Positions 1 through 7,399 of a stretch of DNA of 64,000 nucleotides are shown piece after piece. Numbering within the stretch: the first letter of the stretch is position 1; the number at the start of each line of letters is the position of its first letter. This DNA comes from Actinacidiphila oryziradicis (GTDB taxonomy: Bacteria; Actinomycetota; Actinomycetes; Streptomycetales; Streptomycetaceae), in the NCBI RefSeq assembly GCF_005047355.1, contig NZ_SUMC01000015.1:62001-126000 (forward strand), read 5' to 3'. The notes beneath the pieces were generated by a model. That model was not told where the DNA came from. It saw only the letters and a list, made by a program, of their open reading frames with translations, and did no database searches. Position numbers and translations under genes: made by a program.

Positions 1-1
1 G

Positions 2-3000
2 GTCCAGGGCAGCACCGACGGCAGCAACTTCACCGGGATCGTCGCATCCGCCTCGTACACCTTCGACCCGGCGACCAACAGCACGGTGACCGTCAACTTC
101 GCGGCCACCGGCACCCGTTACCTGCGGCTGCTGATCACGGCCAACACGGCGTGGCCAGCCGGTCAGATCTCCGAGTTCCAGGTGTACGGGCCGAGCAGCG
201 GCGACACCGCCCCGCCCAGCGCGCCCGGCACTCTCGCCTACACCCAGCCGCAGTCCGGCCAGATCGCTCTGACCTGGGGGGCGTCGACCGACAATGTCGG
301 CGTCACCGGCTACGACGTCTTCCGCAACGGCGCGCTGGCCACCACTGTCGGCGGCTCCACCCTGACCTGGACCGACTCCCAGGCCGCCACGGCGACGGTG
401 TCCTACTACGTCAAGGCGCACGACGCTGCCGGGAACGTGTCGGCGGCCAGCAACACGGTCACCCGTACCGGCAGCAGCGGCGGCGGAGGCGGCACCAACC
501 TGGCGCTCGGCAAGCCGATCACCGGTACTCCGTACACCTTCACCTACGCCCCGGCGAACGCGAATGACGGCGATGTCACGACGTACTTCGAGGGCTCGTC
601 GTACCCGAGCCAGCTCACCGCCAAGCTCGGCGGGAACGCCGATGTGAACTCCGTCGTGGTGAAGCTCAACCCGGCCGCGGCGTGGTCCACCCGCACCCAG
701 ACCATCCAGGTGCTGGGCCGTGAGCAGAGCGCCACCAGCTTCACCAGTATCTCCGCCGCGCAGACGTACACCTTCGACCCCAACAGCGGCAATACCGTCA
801 CCATCCCGGTGAGTGCCAGGGTCGCGGATGTCGAGCTGAGCATCACCAGCAACAGCGGGGCCCCCGGCGGGCAGGTCGCCGAGTTCCAGGTGATCGGCAC
901 CCCCGCGCCGAACCCCGACCTGACGGTCAGCACGTCCTCGTGGTCGCCGTCCGCCCCGGTGGAGACCGACCCGGTGACCGTGTCCGCGACGGTCGCCAAC
1001 GTCGGCACGGCCGCGTCCCCTGCCTCCAACGTCAATTTCTACCTGGGCAGCACCAAGGTCGGCACCGCCTCCGTCGGCGCGCTGGCGGCCGGCGCGTCCG
1101 CCACGGTGTCCGCCGCGATCGGCCCGCAGACGGCGGGCAGCTACCAGCTCACCGCGAAGGTCGACGAGGCGCAGAGCTTCATCGAGCTGAACTACAACAA
1201 CAACAACTACACCAACCCCAACAACCTGGTCGTCGCCCCGGTCCAGAGCTCCGACCTGATCGCCTCCAGCGTCGACTGGACCCCCAACAACCCGTCGGCG
1301 GGCAACACCGTCAACTTCTCCGTGACGCTGAAGAACCAGGGCACCGTCGCCACGGCCGGTGGCGCCCACGGCATCACGCTCACCCTGCTCGACAGCACCG
1401 GTAAGACGCTCACCACCCTCACGGGCTCCTACTCCGGCGCGCTCGCTTCCGGCGCCAGCGCTCCTCCGGTGAACCTGGGCAGCTGGACGGCCGTCAACGG
1501 CAAGTACACGGTGCACACCGTGATAGCCGTCGACGCCAACGAACTGTCGGTCAAGCAGGCCAACAACACCAGCGACACCTCGTTCTTCGTCGGCCGCGGC
1601 GCCAACATGCCGTACGACGTCTACCAGGCTGAGGACGGCCAGACCGGCGGCGGCGCTGCCGTCGTCGGCCCCAACCGCACCATCGGCGACCTCGCCGGTG
1701 AGGCCTCCGGGCGCAAGGCCGTCACGCTGAACTCCACCGGCTCCTACGTCCAGTGGTCGACCCGGGCCAGCACCAACACCCTGGTCACCCGCTTCTCCAT
1801 CCCGGACGCCCCCGGAGGCGGCGGTGCCACTGCCACTCTGGACGTCTACGTCAACGGTGCCTTCCTGCAGACCATCACGCTGAACTCCAAGTTCGCCTGG
1901 CTGTACGGCGCGGAGACCGGTCCTGGCAACGACCCCAGCGCCGGAGGACCGCGTCACATCTACGACGAGGCGCACGTGATGCTCAACCAGACCGTACCCG
2001 CGGGCAGCGTGATCAAGCTGCAGAAGGACTCCGCCAACACCTCGCAGTACGCGATCGACTACGTCAACACCGAGCAGGTCGCCCCGGTCGCCAACCCGGA
2101 CCCGAACGCCTACCTCACCCCCGCCGGGTTCGCCCAGCAGGACGTGCAGAACGCGCTCGACACCGTCCGCCAGGACACCACCGGCAAGCTTGTCGGCGTC
2201 TACTTGCCCGCCGGGCAGTACCAGACCTCCAGCAAGTTCCAGGTCTACGGCAAGGCCGTCAAGGTGATCGGCGCGGGACCCTGGTACACCCAGTTCAACG
2301 CCCCCACCACACAGGACAACACGGACGTCGGCTGGTCGGTGCCGGCCAGCGCCAACGGCTCCACCTTCAGTGGCTTCGGCTGGTTCGGCGACTACACCTC
2401 GCGCATCGACGGCCCCGGCAAGGTCTTCGATCTCACCGACGTCTCCAACGTCACCATCGACAACATCTGGATCGAGCATCAGGTGTGCGCCATCTGGGGC
2501 ACCCACGTGACCGGGCTGACCGCGACGAACATGCGTATCCGCGACACCTACGCGGACGGCATCAACCTCACCAACGGCAGTCAGAACAACCTGGTCAGCA
2601 ATGACGAGGCCCGGTCCACCGGCGACGACAGCTTCGTGCTGTTCGCCGCCCAGGACCACAACTCCTCGGACCTGACCGGCAACACTTTCCAGAACCTGAC
2701 GGCCCTCACCCCCTGGCGGGCCGCCGGCGTCGCCGTATACGGCGGCGAGAACAACACCCTGCAGAACCTGTACGTGGCCGACACGCTGACGTACGCGGGC
2801 ATCACCATCAGCTCGCTGAACTTCGGCTACCCCTTCCAGGGATTCGGCACCCAGCCGACCACGATCCAGAACGTCTCGCTGGCGCGCGATGGCGGCCACT
2901 TCTGGGGCGGCCAGGTGTTCCCGGCGATCTGGGTGTTCTCCGCGACCCAGCCACTGCAGGGGATCCGGGTGAACAACACGGACATCACCGACCCGACGTA

Positions 3001-3274
3001 CGCCGGGATCATGTTCCAGACCGACTACTCCGGCAGCACGGCGCTCAATCCGGTCAAGGACACTATCTTCACCAACGTCTCCATCAGCGGGGCGAAGCAG
3101 AGTGGTGACGCCTACAACGCCAAGTCCGGCTACGGCGTCTGGGCCAACCCGCAGCCCGAGTCGGGCCAGGGGCCGGCCGTGGGCTCGGCGACGTTCAACC
3201 ACCTGACCGAGAGCAACAACTACGTCGACATCTACAACCCGACCTCGACCTTCACCATCACCGTCAACCCGTAG
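2..3274 (+). CDS. Secreted GH87-type alpha-1,3-glucanase with multiple binding modules (5' end outside the window)
   Basis: The frame is open from base 2, so the true start and signal peptide lie upstream; 1090 residues are visible. In order, I see the tail of a discoidin (F5/8 C) module (1-65), a fibronectin type III domain (about 70-160), a second discoidin module (166-300), two CARDB-like domains (303-410 and 415-535), a CBM35-like module opening with YQAEDG (538-700) and a right-handed beta-helix (705-1085). The helix has the GH87 active-site pattern: Asp852 in YADGIN and Asp875-Asp876 in TGDDS, 23 and 24 residues apart, as I recall for characterised alpha-1,3-glucanases (mutanase/mycodextranase). 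The likely role is extracellular cleavage of alpha-1,3-glucan. Family assignment is fairly sure; the substrate is inferred. The next intact gene is a shorter paralogue. Confidence 0.85.
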   Translation, partial: VQGSTDGSNFTGIVASASYTFDPATNSTVTVNFAATGTRYLRLLITANTAWPAGQISEFQVYGPSSGDTAPPSAPGTLAYTQPQSGQIALTWGASTDNVGVTGYDVFRNGALATTVGGSTLTWTDSQAATATVSYYVKAHDAAGNVSAASNTVTRTGSSGGGGGTNLALGKPITGTPYTFTYAPANANDGDVTTYFEGSSYPSQLTAKLGGNADVNSVVVKLNPAAAWSTRTQTIQVLGREQSATSFTSISAAQTYTFDPNSGNTVTIPVSARVADVELSITSNSGAPGGQVAEFQVIGTPAPNPDLTVSTSSWSPSAPVETDPVTVSATVANVGTAASPASNVNFYLGSTKVGTASVGALAAGASATVSAAIGPQTAGSYQLTAKVDEAQSFIELNYNNNNYTNPNNLVVAPVQSSDLIASSVDWTPNNPSAGNTVNFSVTLKNQGTVATAGGAHGITLTLLDSTGKTLTTLTGSYSGALASGASAPPVNLGSWTAVNGKYTVHTVIAVDANELSVKQANNTSDTSFFVGRGANMPYDVYQAEDGQTGGGAAVVGPNRTIGDLAGEASGRKAVTLNSTGSYVQWSTRASTNTLVTRFSIPDAPGGGGATATLDVYVNGAFLQTITLNSKFAWLYGAETGPGNDPSAGGPRHIYDEAHVMLNQTVPAGSVIKLQKDSANTSQYAIDYVNTEQVAPVANPDPNAYLTPAGFAQQDVQNALDTVRQDTTGKLVGVYLPAGQYQTSSKFQVYGKAVKVIGAGPWYTQFNAPTTQDNTDVGWSVPASANGSTFSGFGWFGDYTSRIDGPGKVFDLTDVSNVTIDNIWIEHQVCAIWGTHVTGLTATNMRIRDTYADGINLTNGSQNNLVSNDEARSTGDDSFVLFAAQDHNSSDLTGNTFQNLTALTPWRAAGVAVYGGENNTLQNLYVADTLTYAGITISSLNFGYPFQGFGTQPTTIQNVSLARDGGHFWGGQVFPAIWVFSATQPLQGIRVNNTDITDPTYAGIMFQTDYSGSTALNPVKDTIFTNVSISGAKQSGDAYNAKSGYGVWANPQPESGQGPAVGSATFNHLTESNNYVDIYNPTSTFTITVNP

Positions 3275-3387
3275 GAGCAGCAAATCCTGTGACCAGGACT
3301 CCATGAGGGAGTCGTCCACGAGCAGTCCCCGGCAACTCCCGCGCCGTTCCCTGGATCGGAAGTGACATCGACCCGGGACACAGCGGG

Positions 3388-3600
3388 ATGCGAAGGCCTC
3401 TGGGCGGTGCTGCTCGCCGCGTCGAAGCCCTCGGCCTGCACTGGAGCGATATCCACCTGCCCCAGCGCACCCTGTTCGTGCGTTGGTCGCTTTCCTGCGT
3501 GGACAACAACCACCTCCGCCTGGGTCCACCCAAGACCAAGTCCAGGGGGCAGGTCTCGCGGAGGCGCTCGGCAGCGGCACTGCTGTCGCGAAAGGGCCGA
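3388..3600 (+). pseudogene. Tyrosine recombinase (phage-type integrase) fragment
   Basis: This frame contains RVEALGLHWSDIHLPQRTLF followed by a stretch ending LRLGPPKTK. That is the catalytic-domain segment of actinobacterial integrases around the first catalytic Arg (usual form RRGEALGLRWSDVDL, then ..L..PKT). Nothing upstream encodes the N-terminal domains, and the C-terminal HxxR and Tyr motifs are missing, so this is a relic. It fills most of the gap between the two GH87-type genes (3275-3931), where I see no intact gene. I found no att repeat or tRNA beside it. Confidence 0.7.
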
Positions 3601-3741
3601 CGCATTTGCAGCGATGCCGGGCGGGGTGCGCGGCGGGGGTCCTTCCCGCTCGGCCCGTGCGGGGTGAAGCTCGCTGGGACCAGCCGATTCTCGGATACTC
3701 CCAGCACCGCTGCGTGTCACGGTCACGCCTCCCTGGCTGGC

Positions 3742-3800
3742 GCCGCAATGAATCATGCAAGTGATGCAAAAAATGAACACTGATTTGTAACTTTCATGGC
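3742..3800 (+). promoter_or_regulatory. AT-rich block with direct repeat upstream of the second GH87 gene
   Basis: A short AT-rich island in otherwise very GC-rich DNA carries ATGCAA twice (3755-3760 and 3764-3769, separated by GTG), about 165 bases before the start of the next gene. The position fits a promoter or operator region. No regulator is known for this pattern, and I could not place convincing -35/-10 boxes. Confidence 0.3.
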
Positions 3801-3931
3801 AGCTCTGGAAAACATCTCGCAGGAACCTTGTGGAGCGGTGCGCCGGGTCCTTACTGTCGCCTCACCTCACGATGTCCGCTCCGCCTCGAACGTCCCGGGC
3901 GGGCGCGCCTTACGAGAGAAACGAGCTGGGG

Positions 3932-5959
3932 ATGGCACGGAGCAGCAGGAGAGCGTGGCGAAGAACCATTGCGGTGGTCACGGTGGTGGCCGGGATCGGC
4001 CTCGGCCTCGGCGGGACGGCTCAGGCCGGCACGGAGGAGGCGGCGGAGGCCGTCGTGACGCGGGCGGGGCTGGATCCGGCGCTGGTGACGGGGCGGGGGG
4101 CCGACCTCGGGTTCGCCGAGCAGGAGGCGGAGAACGCCGCGACTAACGGGAAGGTCATCGGGCCGGACCGGAGCGCGTACACGCTGCCTGCGGAGGCGTC
4201 CGGACGGAAGGCGGTGACGCTGGAGCAGGGGCAGTACGTGGAGTTCACCCTGCCGAGCGCCGCCAATGCGATCACCGTGCGGTACAGCATTCCGGACGCG
4301 CCGAACGGGGGTGGCATCACGGCGCCGCTCGACGTGACGGTGAACGGGCGCGACCGGACGACGATGACGCTGACCTCGCAGTACGCGTGGCTGTACAACC
4401 AGTATCCGTTCACCAACGACCCCAACGCCGGGCTGCTGCACGACGACTGGTGGATCACCGAGTGCGGCTGTGTGCCCAGCGCCACCACGCCGGCTCCGGT
4501 GATCGCCAAGCCGTTCCGGCCGAACCACTTCTACGACGAGCAGCGTCTGCTGCTGGGGAGGACGTACAAGGCGGGTGACACGGTCCGGCTGGCGGTCCCC
4601 ACGCGCCCCGGGGCCGTGCCGACGACCGTCGACCTGCTCGACTCGCAGCTGGTCGCCGCCCCGCACGTCGCGATCGGCGCGGCGAACGTGCTCGCCTTCG
4701 GCGCCGATCCGACCGGACGGCGGGACTCGGCCGGGGCGATCGACAAGGCCATCGCGTTCGCCCGGCGCGGGCATCGAGTGGTCTACATCCCGCCGGGCAC
4801 GTACCAGGTGAACCGGCACGTCGTCGTGGACGACGTGACGATCGAGGGCGCCGGCAGCTGGTACACGATCATCAAGGGCCACCAGGTCACGCTCGACGCC
4901 CCTGCCCCCGACGGCTCGGTGCACACCGGCGTCGGCTTCTACGGCAAGGACGCGTCGGCGGGCGGCAGCCACAACGTCCACCTGTCGGGCTTCGCGATCG
5001 AGGGCGACGTCCGCGAGCGGATCGACACCGACCAGGTCAACGGCATCGGCGGGGCGCTCAGCGACTCGACGATCGAGGGCCTCTACATCCACCACACCAA
5101 GGTGGGCATGTGGTTCGACGGGCCGATGTCGAACCTGCGGATCACCGGCAACGTCATCGCCGACCAGATCGCCGACGGCCTCAACTTCCACACCGGCGTG
5201 ACGGATTCGCTGGTACAGAACAACTTCGTCCGCAACACCGGTGACGACGGGCTGGCCATGTGGTCGGAGAAGACCGGCAACGCCCGCAACACCTTCGACC
5301 ACAACACCGTACAGACGCCGGTGCTCGCCAACGGCATCGCGATCTACGGCGGCACCGACAACACGGTCTCGGACAACCTCATCGCCGACCCGATCCGCGA
5401 GGGCAGCGCCCTGCACGTGGGCTCCCGCTTCGGTGCCGAGCCGTTCACCGGGCACCTGTGGATCACCGGCAACACCACCGTACGGGCCGGCACCTACGAG
5501 CTGAACTGGAAGATCGGTCTCGGTGCCATCTGGTTCTACGCCCTGGAGAAGAACATCGACGCGGACATCCAGGTGACCGGTGACACCTTCCTCGACAACA
5601 CCTACAACGCCATCATGCTGGTCACCGACTGGCCGGTGAAGGACAAGTACACGATCACGAACGTCCACTTCAAGGACGTCAGGGTCGACGGCACCGGCAC
5701 CTCCGTGGTCAGCGCCCGGGCCGCGGGGTCGGCGACCTTCGAGAATGTGGACGCCCGTAACGTCGGCGCGGTCGGCGTGAACAACTGCGGCTCGTTCAAC
5801 TTCCCCGCCACCGGTTCGGAGTTCACCCTGACCGACCTCGGCGGCAACGATGGCGGCGGCACCACCGGTCCCTGGCTGGCCCCGTGGGAACTCCCCAACA
5901 CCATCACCTGCGACGACCGCCCGCCCGTCGTCACACCCCCGGCGCCGTCCCCCTGGTGA
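3932..5959 (+). CDS. Secreted GH87-type beta-helix glucanase, short form
   Basis: 675 residues from the ATG at 3932. I chose this start because a signal peptide follows at once (MARSSRRAWRR, hydrophobic stretch, cleavage near TAQA-G), although the frame is open further upstream; the ribosome site (GAGCTGGGG) is weak. Residues 60-250 match the CBM35-like module of the preceding protein (EASGRKAVTL, RYSIPDAP.GGG, YAWLYN) and 255-640 form a beta-helix. Asp415 (ADGLN) and Asp438-Asp439 (TGDDG) repeat the +23/+24 spacing of the GH87 catalytic residues. It lacks the discoidin, Fn3 and CARDB modules of the longer paralogue and has a Pro-rich tail. Likely an extracellular alpha-1,3-glucanase; a related beta-helix specificity is possible. 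Confidence 0.82.
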   Translation: MARSSRRAWRRTIAVVTVVAGIGLGLGGTAQAGTEEAAEAVVTRAGLDPALVTGRGADLGFAEQEAENAATNGKVIGPDRSAYTLPAEASGRKAVTLEQGQYVEFTLPSAANAITVRYSIPDAPNGGGITAPLDVTVNGRDRTTMTLTSQYAWLYNQYPFTNDPNAGLLHDDWWITECGCVPSATTPAPVIAKPFRPNHFYDEQRLLLGRTYKAGDTVRLAVPTRPGAVPTTVDLLDSQLVAAPHVAIGAANVLAFGADPTGRRDSAGAIDKAIAFARRGHRVVYIPPGTYQVNRHVVVDDVTIEGAGSWYTIIKGHQVTLDAPAPDGSVHTGVGFYGKDASAGGSHNVHLSGFAIEGDVRERIDTDQVNGIGGALSDSTIEGLYIHHTKVGMWFDGPMSNLRITGNVIADQIADGLNFHTGVTDSLVQNNFVRNTGDDGLAMWSEKTGNARNTFDHNTVQTPVLANGIAIYGGTDNTVSDNLIADPIREGSALHVGSRFGAEPFTGHLWITGNTTVRAGTYELNWKIGLGAIWFYALEKNIDADIQVTGDTFLDNTYNAIMLVTDWPVKDKYTITNVHFKDVRVDGTGTSVVSARAAGSATFENVDARNVGAVGVNNCGSFNFPATGSEFTLTDLGGNDGGGTTGPWLAPWELPNTITCDDRPPVVTPPAPSPW

Positions 5960-5979
5960 CGCTCCGCCCCTGAGCAGGC

Positions 5980-6016
5980 CACGGGGCCGTCCGCGAAGAC
6001 CGCGGGCGGCCCCGTG
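5980..6016 (+). terminator. Hairpin terminator after the second GH87 gene
   Basis: Sixteen-base arms (left CACGGGGCCGTCCGCG, right its complement with one G-U pair) close a 5-base loop, beginning 21 bases after the stop codon. There is no strong T-tract, as is usual in streptomycetes. It could also end leftward transcription. Confidence 0.75.
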
Positions 6017-6091
6017 CCGCAGTTCGCCGCCGCCCTGGAGGCTGCGTGGCCCGGTGGTCGGCGATCAGCCGCGGCGCGACACGGCGTTCCG

Positions 6092-6637
6092 TCAGGTGCG
6101 CGATGTGAGGATGCTGAGCGCGTTGGCGGCGACGATGGCTCCGACGCCGGCCCACTCGATCCATCCCAGGTTCTGCCCGAGGATGATCCATCCGGCCACG
6201 GCAGCCAGGATCGGGTTGACGCTCATGAAGAGCCCGAAGGCATGGGCCTGTACGCGGCGCAAAGTGAACAGGTCCGCGAGATACGGCACGGCTGAGGAGA
6301 GAACGCCGGCGGCGACAGAGTAGGCGGCGGCTCCCGCGGTCGGCGGATGCTGGACGACGATGACGAGTCCGACCGGCAGGAACATCAGGGCGGAGAGTCC
6401 GGCGGCGGCCGCCGATCCTTGCGTGCGGTCGATGGCGCTGTACAGGGACAGGTTCATCGTGCCGAACACCAGGGCCAGCAGCAGTACCGGCCGCCACTGC
6501 TGCCAGGTGAAGGTCCGCAGACGGGGCCGGCCGACGGTTATCAGGACGATCGCGGCGACGTACTGGCGTACCGCGACGACCCCGACGGGTCCGAGCACGG
6601 GGAAGGAAATCCTAGCTGGGGCTACAAGAGGGTGCAC
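6092..6637 (-). pseudogene. EamA/RhtA-family exporter, truncated and internally deleted
   Basis: The 181-codon frame matches EamA (DMT superfamily) transporters of about 280-300 residues. The N-terminal part has SFPVLGPVGVVAVRQYVAAI and ATMNLSLY-like FGTMNLSLYSAIDR, but the first helix is missing because the frame starts inside a transposase relic. After SAIDR the sequence jumps to AAAAGLSALMFLPVGLVIV, skipping the central helices and the second repeat's start (roughly 100 residues). The C-terminal end (SSAVPYLADLFTLRR to GWIILGQ) is intact. The reading frame stays open across the gap, so an annotation program would call it a gene; with half its helices gone it is unlikely to transport anything. 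Confidence 0.75.
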
Positions 6638-6730
6638 GGCGAGCTGTTCGTGCTGGGGGTGAAGGTGGCCACCTCCACGGTATAGGAGATCCTGAGGGAG
6701 GCCGGGACCGACCCGTCACCGAGCCTGCGC
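6598..6730 (+). pseudogene. Transposase relic (rve/IS481- or IS3-like integrase core)
   Basis: NPSWGYKRVHGELFVLGVKV, then ATSTV, a TAG stop at 6683-6685, and in the same frame EILREAGTDPSPS. This is the N-terminal part of the DDE transposase type that normally reads NP.WGYRRIHGEL.LG..VA.STVW.IL..AGIDPAP. The stop replaces the Trp codon, and the catalytic core is absent. Its left edge coincides with the place where the EamA gene loses its N-terminus, so the insertion or its decay probably broke that gene. Confidence 0.75.
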
Positions 6731-6746
6731 GGATCTCGCGTCTGGA

Positions 6747-6782
6747 GGTCCGTCGACAGGTCCGTCGACAGGTCCGTCGACA
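6747..6782. repeat. Three tandem copies of a 12-bp unit
   Basis: The unit GGTCCGTCGACA occurs three times head to tail with no mismatch, directly after the transposase relic. Each unit contains a SalI-type GTCGAC palindrome. It may mark slippage at the end of the decayed element; no function is evident. Confidence 0.9.
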
Positions 6783-6914
6783 AGATCGACTGGGCGGGAT
6801 CCTCCACGAGTACTTACACGCGGCTTGACCAGCACGGATGATGTACCGGCGCCCGTACAGCTCGCGGAGCGGGACGTGAGCGCCGCCAACGCCCCGCGGA
6901 CCCCGCGCCCTGTC

Positions 6915-7391
6915 TCACATCTTCTTGGCGCCTGCCTTGATCGCCTCGCGGATCCTGGCGTACGTACCGCAGCGGCATATGTTGCGTATCTCGTCGAGAT
7001 CCCCGTCGGTGATCTCGCGGCCCTCCGCGGCCACCTGTCTGACCTTTGCGACGGCGGCCATGATCTGGCCGGGCTGGCAGTAGCCGCACTGGGCGACATC
7101 GTGCTCCAGCCAGGCCTCCTGCATCGGGTGCAGGTCCTTTCCCACGGTCGCGGGCAGCCCCTCGATCGTCGTGATCTCGTCGCCCGGGTGGATCTGCGAG
7201 ACCGGGACCGAACACGGGTTGAACGCCCGGTTGTTGATGTGGGAGGTACAGGCCTGGCACACGCCCAGCGCGCAGCCGTGCTTCGGGCCGGTCACGCCGA
7301 GCAGATCGCGCAGTACCCACAGCAGCCGTACGTCGTCCTCGGCCTCGACCGTGATCTGCCGGCCGTTGAGCTTGAAGGTGTGGCTGGACAC
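6915..7391 (-). CDS. [2Fe-2S] subunit of a molybdenum hydroxylase (IorA/CoxS type)
   Basis: 158 residues, the usual size for the small iron-sulfur subunit of isoquinoline 1-oxidoreductase/aldehyde oxidase-type enzymes. Cys40, Cys45, Cys48 and Cys60 (GCALGVCQAC..NPC) bind the plant-type cluster. CGYCQPGQI and the late ICRCGTYARIREAI hold the second cluster. It passes electrons from the molybdenum cofactor in the partner encoded just upstream (8 bases between the genes) to an acceptor. There is no FAD subunit, which fits the Ior-type two-subunit architecture that uses cytochrome or another external acceptor. The substrate cannot be read from the sequence. Confidence 0.9.
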   Translation of the reverse strand: MSSHTFKLNGRQITVEAEDDVRLLWVLRDLLGVTGPKHGCALGVCQACTSHINNRAFNPCSVPVSQIHPGDEITTIEGLPATVGKDLHPMQEAWLEHDVAQCGYCQPGQIMAAVAKVRQVAAEGREITDGDLDEIRNICRCGTYARIREAIKAGAKKM

Positions 7392-7399
7392 GGGACTCC

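Noticed and set aside
3851..5668. 605-codon minus-strand frame inside the second GH87 gene
   Set aside because: Arg/Val/Asp-rich low-complexity translation with no family signature; it is a shadow of the plus-strand gene, which has a signal peptide and active-site motifs.
6747..6782. Start of a CRISPR or iteron array
   Set aside because: Three contiguous 12-bp units without spacers and no Cas or replication gene nearby; a simple tandem repeat.
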